A DNA stretch of 64,000 nucleotides from Eurosta solidaginis (GCF_040869045.1 NC_090319.1:377657601-377721600), one strand, 5' to 3'; shown: positions 22,308 through 34,679, numbered from the stretch's first letter. Program-made: numbers and translations. The notes: generated by a model from the letters alone, not told the origin.

Positions 22308-24559
22308 TGTAACGTAACGTTACAATAACGTAACTCCCCCTGTATTTCCTTATTCACCTAAACCTGAACCTCCCTGTACTTATTTTGCTATAGCATAGCC
22401 AACAACCACTTCTTTTATAGCATATTCAACAACCAACTAAATTGCGAACCAATGAAAATCACAATAATGGTGCGTTGAATTCTCAACCAGTTTGCGTCAC
22501 CACCCATATAAACACTGAATTTGCATTTTCGCAATTCAGTCCTCGCAGGTGAGCCAGCGGGAGTGGATGTCTTTTTAAAGACATATTTTTCCCTCCTGCT
22601 AGCTGGCTGAGTGGAAGGGGCGCCGTCATGGCGCGAGTCACCCTTCACTTAGGTAAGGACGACGGGGAGGATGCCTTGTGCTACTTTGCCCCCCGCGCCC
22701 TCCTAGGTGTTGAGTGGCCCGACGCCCTCATGGCCATTTAACCCCTCCCCCTCAGTTCTAGCTTAGGCTGGCTGAGTGGAAGGGGCGCTGTCATGGCGCG
22801 GGTCACCCTTCACTTAGGTAAGGACGACGGGGAGGATGCCTTGTGCTACTTTGCCCCCCGCGCCCTCCTAGGTGTTGAGTGGCCCGACGCCCTCATGGCC
22901 ATTTAACCCCTCCCCCTCAGTTCTAGCTTAGGCTGGCTGAGTGGAAGGGGCGCTGTCATGGCGCGGGTCACCCTTCACTTAGGTAAGGACGACGGGGAGG
23001 ATGCCTTTGTGCTACTTTGCCCCCCGCGCCCTCCTAGGTATGGTGTGGCCCGATGCCTTAATGACCATACAACCCCTCCCCCTCAGTCCTAGCTTTGGCT
23101 GGCTGAGTGGTAGGGGCGCCGTCATGGCGCGGGTCACCCTTCACTTAGGTAAGGACGACGGGGAGGATGCCTTGTGCTACTTTGCCCCCCGCGCCCTCCT
23201 AGGTGTTGAGCGGCCCGATGCCTTCATGACATTTCACCCCTTCCCCTCAGCTCTGGTTTCGGCCGTGAGCCGATGCGTGCGCACAGGGGCTACCGCTGTG
23301 CCGTTAAGGTGCACTTCCCCTCCGCCCACGGGTCGACCCACGGTGTATCGGATGGTACAACCCCGCCCCCCTTACGCACCTTCTACTAGTGTGCAAGTAG
23401 GGAGGCGGGGGTGTCCAGCGGTGAAACCAGCACTAACGAGTCCTCGCAGTCTCTTCCGCAGGTGACTGACCCCGCGACTACCACAGCTGCCGAAGAAGAG
23501 CGACTAGAGATCCCGTTGCAGCCGACCGACCAATACCAGCCCGTTGGTACGCCTATCCGACCCCGCCCGGAACACGCAGCCGCTGTCCAGGTAAACCCCG
23601 TCGCCGGCCTGTTTTCTCTCTCTCTCTCTGCCCTGGTACGCGCTCCGTAGTCCACCGCCGCTGCCGTCGCACCGTCGCCCCTCTGGTGCCACCGCTGCTA
23701 CGACGACCGTTGGCCGTTCGCTATCCTACCGCCGTTAAGCCGCTGTATCCGTCCCGCCGCTGCTACGACGACCGTTGGCCGTTCGCCATCCTACCGCCGT
23801 TAAGCCGCTGCATCCGTCACGCCGCTGCTACGACGACCGTTGGCTGTTCGCCATCCTACCGCCGTTGAGCCGCTGTATCCGTCCCGCCGCTGCTACGACG
23901 ACCGTTGGCCGTTCGCCATCCTACCGCCGTTGAGCCGCTGTATCCGTCCCGCCGCTGCTACGACGACCGTTGGCCGTTCGCCATCCTACCGCCGTTGAGC
24001 CGCTGCATCCGTCACGCCGCTGCTACGACGACCGTTGGCCGCACGCCATCCTACCGCCGTTAAGCCGCTGCACCCGTCGCGTCGCTGCTACAACGACCGT
24101 TGGCCGCTTGCCATCCTATCGCCGTTAAGCCGCTGCATCACCGTCCATCCAGTTCGTTGGTGCCGTCACTTCGTCTATACCGCTACACCCATCCGTCCGC
24201 TAATACTGTCCGCCGTCCAGCCACTGCGCTCATACTACTGTACCAATCCGTCCGCTAATACTGTCCGCCGTCCGGCCGCCGCACTGATCCCGCCGCTGCT
24301 CCCGGACAACCGTACCATCCCGCCCACTACTGCACCGCCGCTAAACCACCGTACCGACCCCTCCGCTACTACTACGCCTATTAGCCACCGCCTCCATCTT
24401 TGCACGGAAAGCTGCTGTCCGCCTAATATCCCCAGCCGTGTGTGCGTGCGTTCGTAACACATAAATATCGTGTATTTATTCAGTAGGGGTTTGTGGGACC
24501 TTTACTCGACTCTGGATTGACTGAGTGTTACCCCAGCCTTAGACAAAACCCACCTCATA
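22308..24559 (+). repeat. 3' LTR of the gypsy element (2252 bp)
   Basis: It is the same as the 5' LTR apart from about 13 substitutions and two 1-base indels, plus four instead of three 165-bp units (starts 22628, 22793, 22958, 23124). The seven 65-bp units run from 23707 to about 24145. The LTR is followed by the CCTT duplication. Confidence 0.92.
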
Positions 24560-25262
24560 CCTTTTAAACTTTTTTAATATCTAAGTTGACGTGGTCTTTT
24601 ACCGATCATGTCCATTTTTCTAGAAATATTTTCTGCTATAAGTAAAATATGTGTACACAATTTCATTACGATATGTTAATTTTTCTTCCAGTTATGGCTC
24701 CCGAAACATAGAAAATCGCTTAGCCATAAAAGGGGCGGTGCCACACCCATTTTCAAAAATTTTAGTGTTTTCCAATTTAATGTTATAGTTCAATTTATAA
24801 AGTAAAATTATATTGATACAAAGCTCTTTTTCGCAAATATATAGCTTATTAAATTCGTCCACGACCCTTTTAAAAATCTTTTATATAAAAATGGGCGTGG
24901 TCCTTAACTGATTTCGTTAATTTTTCTTCAAAGCACTCCTTATAGTAAAGGCAACCTCTCTGCGGAAGTTCGTTATGATAGGATTAACGATTTTTGCTTT
25001 ATGAAATGGTATATATATATAAAAAGTGGGCGGGGTTATTATCCGATATCGCTCATTTTCAATACCAATTTATTCTGGGTCGAGATAAGCCCGTGTACGA
25101 AATTTGGTGAAGATATTTCAATATTTACTAAAGTTATCGTGTTGACGGACGGACGGACATGGCTCAATAAAATTTTTTTTCGATACTGATGATTTTGATA
25201 CAATCAACCGTTATCCAATCAAAGTAAATATACTCTGTATGCATAGCACTCTGAGTATAAAT

Positions 25263-26640
25263 ATCTAGTTTGATTGGAGAAGAACAAATAACAAAAGTAA
25301 AAACTTGATTTTTAATATAAAATTCAAAAATATAAGCCAAAATTATTTTTTTTGTATGTGAGGGCCGTTAATAACGAAAATGCAAAAAATTCTGCACAAA
25401 AACCTGGTGGGGTGACATAAGATCAATTGACCATAAGTTCAATTTATTAAATTAACTCTTTAATATCATATTTTACGGTATCGAGAAGAATTGATGGGGT
25501 GATATTAGGCCAATTGCTTTAAATTCATTTGGCCTTATGAGCACTTCCAATAGAATATGGTTAAACCTTTTTTATTCGATTTTTCGCTAAAATGAAACCA
25601 TATTATGGAAAAAGATGAAAATGAAAAAGTAACTGTAAGTCGATCAGCTACCGACGTTATAAAATGTGCGAGTACGTAGCGAAATTGTTGATCTTTTGGC
25701 CGCTTGAAAGAATATAAATTGAATTTATGGCCATTTCAGAAAAGAAAAATGGTCTTCTTGTCAATACTGTTGAAATTGTAAGCATTTGGAAGGGTAATAA
25801 GGTAAATTTACGCTATGGCTCTTGACTTCATGTCATTTCTCCGAGAACAGCGGAGCTTTATGGCCACTTCATATATGTAATACTTCTATATTGCTAATAG
25901 AAAATGCTCGCAATGTGTTTCGAATTCGACTTCAAAACAAGACAGCCTATAAAATTTTTGTGATTGTAGCAGCATAAGTGTGACAAGAAAAAATTTAAAT
26001 TTAGTTTTCGCTACAAGTTTGTTGAATACAAAAACAAAAACGTTTAAACACCAATATATCGTCACTCTGATGTTCGGGAACGTACCTAGCCTTTTGTAGC
26101 AATATTGGAGTATTGCATATATGGGTCACTTGAAAAAATATGAGTTTTCTTTATGACCTATCAAACAAGCAGAATTGCTCTAATGTCCACATCGTTGACA
26201 TTGTAAACATTTGGTGTCGTGTTACCTCTCCCATACTCGTAATATTCGAAGAAATCGGACCATTTTGGTGCAACTTTAGAACAAAGGTCTACATTCCATA
26301 GCACATATGTGCTCTCATCGCGTATGCGAAAAGGCAATCACTTCCACTTTTCGGAGACCCATGCTTTAGAACTAGTTTTGAACAAATTTATGTTGATTCG
26401 GAATCACTTCTAGGTTTCGGGATTATCCCGAAATCTTTTCGCTATAAGGTCCGGGAAGTGTTCATTTCGGGTATATTTAAAATTAATTATGGGCTGTTTC
26501 TGTATTTCTTTAGTTTTATTTTGGATTTGGTTTTGAAAATATTTGGGGATTACCCGCCCAGAATGAAAAATTAGACTGAAGATGGCACAATGCCGAAACA
26601 ATGCCGATAGATTCAGAAATATTTTAATTTTAATTTGGCA
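25263..26640. other. Intronic sequence, diverged repeats only
   Basis: No gene is seen. 25400-25880 repeats the motif ggccaattg...ttatggccacttcaaa in diverged form. Near 26570 is ctgaagatggcacaatgccgaaac, which recurs at 45245, so both belong to an old dispersed repeat. Confidence 0.4.
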
Positions 26641-27714
26641 TATTAAGCATCCGACTGTCTTGCTTTTACCTCTCCTTTGGTGGATACACCTTTAAGCTAT
26701 TTATTCACCCCATCAACTGATTAAAGTGAGGAACTATTCTAGGTCTTTATTACTGTACTACCTCCTCATCATTGGCTCGCCGCAGTGTCTGAGCGAGGGG
26801 TATCATTGTGTGTGTGATTTACACTCCATTTCAGACCACGGACGGGTATAAATAGTTAAAATTGGTATAACTCTGCCTTCCATTCTTGTATGTAGCCTCA
26901 AAATATGGGGAGACGGTTCTCAATGAGCTAGCCAGTACCCATCCTAATCCTTGCAGTTTTAGTTTTATGTAACCCCCGCGCACAGTGTCGCGAAGCGGCC
27001 AAAAGTCAAAAAAGTTCATCTTTATAAAACTTTGAAAACGATGGGGAATACATCCATCAAATCATTTCGAACAGAATTTTTAATAATAGACCTGTGAGCT
27101 TTTATCGGGACTTCCTTAAACCTAGAATTTTGTTAATTGGTTGTTTTGCCCATGGTTTTTTATGAAAAAGGTCACTGAAACAAACATAAATTCAGACCTT
27201 GTTAGTAAATGGAAATATCTGAAATGAGTTTTTTATTATATTTGGAAGTTTTCCATACATGTCTACCCTACATTTTTATTTATTCATCGATCAGGTGATG
27301 AGCACCGTTACTTTTTATAAGTGGGAAAAATTAAGTGAATTTTTATTCGAAGTTAAAAGTTTAGAAGAGAATAAAAAAAAACTCATCCTAACTCCATCAC
27401 AATTTTTGGATATATTGTCAACAAGTAATATTAGCTGAAAACTGAGACTAGTGAGAACGTGCGCTAAGTTGCGATAATATCAAATGTTTTAATTTTTTAT
27501 AAGCTTGTCACAAATGTCAAAATTGAATTTAAATATATTAAAGGTATTGTTAAATTTCTAAATAGAGACACAAAAAATAATTATTATCTACTAATTCATG
27601 TTTTATTTGGAATCGAGGGCAGGATAAACGTTAGTAGCATGCATATTGAAGCCAAATAAGAACGTGAATGAGACTTTGTTTTAAAAGATTGCATTATCCA
27701 CTTTTTCCCAAAAC
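26641..27714. other. Intronic sequence, nothing firmly recognised
   Basis: 26640-27000 loosely resembles 14010-14390. The rest is AT-rich without gene features. Confidence 0.35.
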
Positions 27715-27960
27715 ATTTTTATTTTTGTGGGCGTGTTTAAGGCTCGATCTCTACGAAATTTTACTTCTTGACTTTTCAGGTTAGCACAAATGTATGTATC
27801 AAGCTTCGTTATAATCGCTGCAGTTTTAGTTTTACCGCCCACTAGTGTAGAGGGCGTGGCAGTAGTCCAATTTTGATTATATTAAAATTTTTTTTATCTA
27901 CAGTAGGTGTAGGCTCCATGATGAACTACAGCGAAATTGCAGCACGACAAGTAGTTTTGG
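27715..27960. repeat. Possible old INE-1-like fragment
   Basis: GTGGGCGTG and GAGGGCGTGGC boxes with intervening tacgaaattt and ttttaccgcccac blocks resemble the GGGCGTGG-rich body of families A/B. No ends are recognisable. Confidence 0.35.
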
Positions 27961-29154
27961 CCGTGCTTATATGGGATCGCGACACTGTGCCGCGCCGCAG
28001 CAACAAAAATCATTCCTGACAGTTATTGTTAACCTTAAATTTATGCTTGCTCGTCGGAGTATACACATACTTACATTGGCATTCCTGTACCAAGCAACAT
28101 ATCTCTAATGTTCTCTTTGTAATCGAAATGCTTCCCCCATATTCATTGGGACCATGACTCCTTACATTTCTTATTGGGGCATTACACATCTTTTAAAAAC
28201 TCACACGCAATGCACTCAAGTGTGTAACTAACAAGTCGCCATTATTGTGCCGCCTTCTCAAACCGATAACTTTTGCGACTTTGAAATGCCTACGAAAGGA
28301 CTGACATAATTAGTAACAGCTAAAATACCTACACCACATACATACATACGCATGTCTACTCAAATATGGATGCGCACATAGCTAGTAGATATGTAGATAT
28401 ATTCATGCATCATATATTTGTTTGCTTGACAGTTAAGGCGTAACGCAAATTTACTTAACAACTTAATATTTTGTTTTATGGCTGATTGCAGTCTGATGGC
28501 AATTTAACGCAACATAAAGCCGCCTTCAAATTGATCACCAATGTGGGTACGAGCTAACTTAAGTACACATTCAAAACCCACAGTATTTTAGTAGTTGGTT
28601 GACCAACACAAGTCAAGTCAAGTAGGTAAACATTTCGAGTTGCCAAGCTGACATCTGAGTACCGATTTAAGCAGTACGTCATGCACTCGAGCATGTCAAT
28701 TGAATTGTTTGTGTCATCAAATGACTCTTCCTAACTGTAAAGGCTTCAAACAGTTAAACCATCAATTTAGATATTTGAAGTGTTTGTTGTATTGTATATT
28801 TTGCTCTGTAAATAGATACTTCTATGTACATACATAACAACCCAGCTCTATTCTACTTTAGCTGATAAAAATACCCATAAGTATTTGCATATGTAAAACA
28901 ATATTGTTCAAATATTTGTATCTAATCATGAGTGTTGGGCAATTAATATATTATTTGCTTTGCTTAATGAAGAAATAATGTTTGCGTAATTTGTGTATTG
29001 AGATGTTTAATTGTTATTGACCAATATTAATAATAAACTAATTAGTTGTATTTGTTAGGTATGACATTCCCTGAATCTCGGGAACCCGGATCTACTTAGA
29101 GGTCCTAAAATCACGTGAGTAAACGACGTTTGTCACGAAATTGTTGACATTAGC
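27961..29154. other. Intronic sequence, nothing recognised
   Basis: This is AT-rich sequence with short catacata-type simple repeats near 28335. No gene or repeat boundary is seen. Confidence 0.4.
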
Positions 29155-31998
29155 TTTTTATACTCAGTTGAGCAGAGCTCACAGAGTATATTAAGTTTGA
29201 TTGGATAACGGCAGGTTGTACATATATAAAGGAATCGAGATAGATATAGACTTCCATATATCAAAATAATCAGGATCGAAAAAAAATTTGATTGAGCCAT
29301 GTCCGTCCGTCCGTCCGTCCGTCCGTTAACACGATAACTTGAGTAAATTTTGAGATATCTTGATGAAATTTGGTATGTAGGTTCCTGGGCGCTCATCTCA
29401 GATCGCTATTTAAAATGAACGAAATCGGACTATAACCACGCCCACTTTTTCGATATCGAAAATTTCGAAAAACCGAAAAAGTGCGATAATTCATTACGAA
29501 AGACAGATGAAGCGACGAAACTTGGTGGATGAGTTGAATTTGTGACGCAGAATAGAAAACTAGTAAAATTTTGGATAATAGGCGTGGCACCGCCCACTTT
29601 TAAAAGAAGGTAATTTAAAACTTTTGCAAGCTGTAATTTGTCAGTCGTTGAAGATATCATGATGAAATTTGGCAGGGACGTTACTCCTGTTACTATATGT
29701 ACACCTAATAAAAATTAGCAAAATCGGAGAAGGACCACGCCCACTTTTAAAAAAAATTTTTTTTAAAGTAAAATTTTAACAAAAAATTTAATATGTTTAC
29801 AGTATATAAGTAAATTATGTCAAAATTCAACTCCAGTAATGATATGGTGCAACGAAATACAAAAATAAAAGAAAATTTCAAAATGGGCGTGGCTCCGCCC
29901 TTTTTCATTTAATTAGTCTAGGATTCTTTTAACGCCATAAGTCGAACAAAAATTAACCAATCCTTTTGAAATTTGGTAGGGGCATAGATTTTATGATGTT
30001 AGCTGTTTTCTGTGAAAATGGGCGAAATCGGTTGATGCCACGCCCAGTTTTTATACACAGTCGTTCGTCTGCCCTTCCGCATGGCCGTTAACACGATAAC
30101 TTGAGCAAAAATCAACATATCTTTAATAAACTTAGTTCACGTACTTACTTGAACTCACTTTATCTTGGTATGAAAAATGAACGAAATCCGACAATGACCA
30201 CGCCCACTTTTTCGATATCGAAAATTACGAAAAATGAAAAAAAATGCCATAATTCTATACCAAATACGAAAAAAGGGATGAAACATGGTGAGGTAATTGG
30301 ATTGGTTTATTGACGCGAAATATAACTTTAGAAAAAACTTTGTAAAATGGTTGTGACGCCTACCATATTAAGTAGACGAAAATGAAAAAGTTCTGCAGGG
30401 CGAAATAAAAAACCCTTAAAATCTTGGCAGGTATTATATATATAAATAAATTAGCGGTATCCAACAGATGATGTTCTGGGTCACCCTGGTCCACATTTTG
30501 GTCGATATCTGGAAAACGTCTTCACATATACAACTACCACCACTCCCTTTTAAAACTCTCATTGATACCTTTAATTTGATACCCATATCGTACAAACACA
30601 TTCTAGAGTCACCCCTGGTCCACCTTTATGGCGATATTTGGAAACGGCGTCCACCTATAGAACTAAGGCCCACTCCCTTTTAAAATACTCATTAACACCT
30701 TTCGTTTGATGCCCATATTGTATAAACAAATTCTAGGGCCACCCCTGGTCCACCTTTATGGCGATATCTCGAAACGGCGTCCACCTATGGAACTAAGGAT
30801 TACTCGCTTTTAAAATACTCATTAACACCTTTCATTTGATACCCATATCGTACAAACGCTTTCTAGAGTCACCACTGGTCCACCTTTATGGCGATATCTC
30901 GAAAAGGCGACCACCTCTACAACAACCACCACTCCCTTTTAAAACCCTCATTAATACCTTAAATTTGATACCCATATCGTACAAACACATTCTAGAGTCA
31001 CCCCTGGTCCACCTTTATGGCGATATTTCGAAACGGTGTCCACCTATAGAACTAAGGCCCACTCCCTTTTAAAATACTCATTAACACCATTCGTTTGATG
31101 CCCATATTGTACAAACAAATTCTAGAGTCACCCCTGGTCCACCTTTGTGGCGATATCTCGAAACGGCGTCCACCTATGAAACTAAGGATTACTCCCTTTT
31201 AAAATACTCATTAACACCTTTCTTTTGATACCCATATTGTACAACCAAATTCTAGGGTCACCCCTGGGCCACATTTATGGCGATATCTCGAAACTGCGTC
31301 CACCTATGGAACTAAGGATTACTCCCTTTTAAAATACTCATTAACACCTTTCATTTGATACCCATATCGTACAAACGCATTCTAGAGTCACCCCTGGTCC
31401 ACCTTTATGGCGATATCTCGAAAAGGCGGCAACCTATACAACTACCACCACTCTCTTTTAAAACCCTCATTAATACCTTTAATTTGATACCCATATCGTA
31501 CAAACAAATTCTAGGGTCACACCTGGTCCACCTTTATGGCGATATCTCGAAACGGCGTCCACCTGTGGAACTAAGCATCACTCCCTTTTAAAATACTCAT
31601 TAACACCTTTCTTTTGATACCCATATTGTACAAACAAATTCTAGGGTCACCCCTGGTCCACTTTTATGGCGATATCTCGAAACGGCGTCCACTTATGGAA
31701 CTAATGATTACTCCCTTTTAAAATAGTCATTAACACCTTTCATTTGATACCCATATCGTACAAACGCATTCTAGAGTCAACCCTGATCCACCTTTATGGC
31801 GATATCCCTAAATTGCGTCCACCTATAGAACTATGGCCATTCCTTCATAAAATACTCTTTAATGCCTTTCATTTTCACATTCCAGGGTTTCCCTCGGTTC
31901 ATTTTCCTACATGGTTATTTTCCCTTATGTTGTCACCATAGCTCTCAACTGAGTATGTAATGTTCGGTTACACCCGAACTTAACCTTCCTTACTTGTT
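29155..31998 (+). mobile_element. INE-1/Helentron-like family B, full-length copy
   Basis: The 5' end is TTTTTATACTCAGTTGAGCAG at 29155 with the first subterminal repeat (29160-29172). The GTCCGTCC microsatellite is at about 29301-29326. The GGGCGTGG-rich body is followed by the 130-bp satellite. The second subterminal repeat (31944-31956) and hairpin GTTCGG/CCGAAC (31962-31979) precede the terminal CTTACTTGTT. It is collinear with the copy at 7610-10900 in the opposite orientation, with about three fewer satellite units. No coding capacity is seen. Confidence 0.82.
30470..31895. repeat. Satellite core, about 11 units of 130 bp
   Basis: Units containing TTTGATACCCATAT, CTAGAGTCACCCCTGGTCC and GGCGATATCTCGAAA recur at about 130 bp. 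They are homologous to the 7720-9565 array and to the 128-bp units at 46740-47330. Confidence 0.88.
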
Positions 31999-32690
31999 AA
32001 TAAACATTTTAGTAATTGAAACTTGTTCAACAAATAGTTACACCCATTTTAATAGCAAAATAAGCATTCGATTGTGATACAAGGAAAAAAAAAATACCAA
32101 CACTTCTGCTTGTGGTTTCCATATTACACAAAATATAAATCTGAAGTCAGATATTCAAGATAATCGAGACTTAAATTGCGAAAAACGCTGTTTTCTGCTA
32201 TATCACAGGCCGAAAAAACAATTAAATATTTTAACCAGAAACATGATTATACATACTATCTCTAAAATTTCAAGTGTTTGAGATCTTCGACTTAAAAATC
32301 AATAAGAAATCAATAACTTTTCCTTAACAAATCGATATATTTTTGATTAAGAAATCCATGACTTTTCTATTAATAGCCGAAATTAATTTAGTAACCGTCC
32401 GATAACAAATATGTCAGTTTCCTAAAAGAAACTAATATCCGTTTGATAATTTCGACAACTTTTTCGTAAGTAATTGATAGCAATTTGATGGCATATCGAA
32501 CGTCGTTTGCTTCAAGTGGATTTAAAATGCAAAAATTCGAATCCACTAAACCTCAACAAATATAAATTCATCTGCTCCTCTCGGAGGTCTTTCTCAGCAG
32601 CCTCTTACGTAATTAATAGTTTTTGCTTCTATCAGTTAATTATCTTGGGATTTAGAATATATACTTAACTAAGCTTTAACCTTCATATTA
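31999..32690. other. Intronic sequence with a degenerate TCGATAACA-type repeat
   Basis: 32280-32510 has loosely repeated motifs such as aacaaatcgatat, gataacaaat and ccgtttgataat. Similar stretches lie at 39430-39680 and 43370-43650. No gene is seen. Confidence 0.4.
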
Positions 32691-33200
32691 ATGCTACTGT
32701 CAATAAGGCTTGAGGTGTTCTATCATTCGTGAAGCGATGGTCTAAAGAATTTAGTGACCTGCATGTAACTACAGCCCTTTTTACCACATTAGTTGTACCG
32801 ATACTAGAGTACTGATCATTAGACTGGAATCCGAGATATCAAGTTCATGCAGACAGACTTCAATCAATAAAAATCAATATTTACTTTTCTCTTTAAGGAA
32901 TTTTCAGAGGGACTCTGCGTATAATCTTCGCCCTTATACTATTCGGTTGAATCTTATAAACCTTCCAACTTTTGCAAGCCGTAAATGCTAGACGTAATAT
33001 TTATGGCTAAACTACTGAATGGATTGATTTCTAGTCCATTTCTTTTGAACGAAGTAAACTCAACGTCCCATCGCGAGCGTCAAGATATTAAAAACCTCTT
33101 CTTTTGAGGCAATGAAGAACATATTTCGAATTAATATTTCGTGTTTGTGTCATGATTTAAACTCTCATTCTAACTCATTCGATATAACGGATTCACTTTT
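32690..33200 (+). pseudogene. Jockey/CR1-like RT C-terminal relic
   Basis: Translated in shifting frames with several stops, this resembles the thumb region of non-LTR RTs: ALFTTLVVPILEY, then LDWNPRYQVHADRLQSI, and later a LINLP-like region and VPSRAS. The same family region is better preserved at 60045-60440 on the other strand. It is heavily degraded. Confidence 0.6.
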
Positions 33201-33487
33201 TACCATAAAGAAAACTGTCCTATCCTATTATATTATATATATATATATTATAAAAAATCTTCACGTACTAAAAATGTTCACTTATTAAAAAATGTAGTTT
33301 ACGTATAATTCTCAGCTGATTTTTATTCTGTATCTGAGCAATTTTAGATCTCGGCGCTTAACAAACCTCCGCCTATCAACAACTCGGCAAAAACAAATCC
33401 GTGCGTTATGCGGATGCGTGCCTCGCGTCGGTTGTGCGGGCCTTGGGGGTATTAATCCGTTGCGTTTATTATTATTATTATTAGTAT
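33201..33487. other. Intronic spacer with AT and ATT microsatellites
   Basis: There are (ta)n near 33232-33250 and (att)n near 33467-33485, immediately before the LTR at 33488. Nothing else is recognised. Confidence 0.5.
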
Positions 33488-34360
33488 TGTGACAAATATT
33501 AGTGAAACTAAGTGATACTCACATCACTATTCTGATGCTACGTAAATGAAGCCACAACAACAATAAAGCAGACAGTCACTTGTATCTACATAAACGAATC
33601 AATCATTATGTACGTACACGCAGCGGACGGGCAACGCACAACCACATGCATATATCTGAGATACTGACGAAAGTATGCAACAATTGTGCAAGTATCACTC
33701 ACATATACACGCGCATGGGTATTAGAGAAGCTATAAAGTTGTGTATCTGTAGTTATAGCTGATAACTAACTAGTAAATTCTGGAAACAGAAGCGCCTAGA
33801 AATATGTCGGCTAGGAAACCGCAGAGTATAAAAGCGGCAACAGTTGAGGTACGACAAATCAGTTTGATTTAAGCACGCTATTTGTCGAGCAATAGAAGTG
33901 ATATTTTGAAAGTAGTCTAATAAAGACCATTTTGCATTCTCTATTGGAGTTATTTATTCAACAGTTTAGTGATTCGAACGTTAGCTGAAGGTTGCAAATA
34001 AGCGGAGTTCGTTACAATTGGTGTCAGAAGAGGAATTGTTGAATAAATTTCGAAGATTTTCAATACAACTTGGACTTGGCAAAGTTGAGTGAATTAAAGA
34101 TCCAGCAACTGAAAAAGGAGTTCGAGAACGGTAGATTGAATATAACCGGCAATAAGATCGAATTTCAAGCACGGCTACGAGAGGTAATGGAATCGCAGGG
34201 AATTGATGTGGACGAGTATGTCTTTTATCCTTATGTGGAAGAATCAACAACAAAAATTGAAGAGAAAAACGAAACATCACAGACAGTTACGAGCACAGAC
34301 TTGAACACGATTTTGGCTGCAATATCTGCTCAAACATCGGCAGTAACATCCAAGGTGGAA
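33488..34360 (+). mobile_element. 5' end of a second Ty3/gypsy LTR element (LTR, PBS, start of gag)
   Basis: The LTR runs TGTGACAAAT to GTTACA (33488-34016) and contains a TATA box (33827), an arthropod-type initiator TCAGTTT (33860) and AATAAA (33919). PBS TGGTGTCAGAAGAGG (34019-34033) fits the 3' end of a tRNA-Leu, as in mdg3/micropia-type elements. The element is cut off in gag, where family B sequence begins, and no 3' LTR is found. Confidence 0.75.
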
Positions 34361-34362
34361 GC
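34070..34362 (+). pseudogene. Truncated gag with SAP-like N-terminus
   Basis: About 97 codons begin LAKLSELKIQQLKKEFENG and continue RLNITGNKIEFQARLREVME. This is a SAP-like helix-loop-helix pattern followed by an acidic, Ser/Thr-rich linker. No ATG precedes it in frame; the first possible codon is TTG at 34070, so the start codon may be mutated. The frame runs into unrelated family B sequence near 34360 and its last 30 or so codons there are not gag. Confidence 0.65.
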
Positions 34363-34672
34363 AGTTTCATCGCTTTATCCGTATTTGGTAATGAATTATA
34401 ACACTTTTTCGGTTTTCCAAAATTTTCGATATCGAAAAAGTGGGCGTGGTTATAATCCGATATAGTTCATTTTAAATAGCGATCTGAGATGAGTGCTCAG
34501 GAACCTACATACCAAATTTTATCAAGATACCTCAAAATTTACTTAAGTTATCGTGTTAACGGAGGGACGGACGGACGGACATGGCTCAATCAAATTTTTT
34601 TTCGATCCTGATGAACCGTTATCCAATCAAAGTTAATATACTCTGTGAGCTCTGCTCAACTGAGTACAAAAA
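34360..34672 (-). mobile_element. INE-1/Helentron-like family B, 5' fragment
   Basis: It matches 10530-10900: CGATATCGAAAAAGTGGGCG, the GACGGACGGACGGACATGGC microsatellite (34567-34583) and the end GCTCAACTGAGTACAAAAA (34672). It is truncated at the gag junction. Both sequences share agtttc(a/g)tcgctttatc there, so the exact breakpoint is unclear. Confidence 0.8.
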
Positions 34673-34679
34673 GAGGAAA

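Larger units (their letters stand above)
14990..24559 (+). mobile_element. Ty3/gypsy LTR retrotransposon, nearly complete (9.57 kb)
   Basis: Two long LTRs (14990-17076 and 22308-24559), each starting TGTAACG and ending CTCATA, flank gag-pol. A 4-bp duplication CCTT (14986-14989 and 24560-24563) borders the element. The order protease, RT, RNase H, integrase puts it in Ty3/gypsy. Long LTRs of about 2.1 kb and a Lys-type primer site recall the Osvaldo/Ulysses group; that placement is inference. No envelope gene is seen. LTRs differ at about 13 positions plus two 1-base indels and one extra 165-bp repeat unit, so the insertion is fairly recent but not brand new. The element is GC-rich against an AT-rich host. 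The pol frame is broken. Confidence 0.92.
14844..25262 (-). mobile_element. INE-1/Helentron-like copy split by the gypsy insertion
   Basis: Its two parts are 14844-14989 and 24560-25262. The left end is AACAAGTAAAGG, then a hairpin-like TTCCGCTGTAACCGAA and TATACTCAGCGTGAGC. The right end is GCACTCTGAGTATA with GACGGACGGACGGACATGGC before it. The two subterminal repeats are complementary, as in family B, but there is no satellite core, so this is a separate subfamily. An internal duplicate near 24840-24880 (atagcttatt...cacgacccttttaaa) shows what the interrupted site looked like. Confidence 0.75.
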
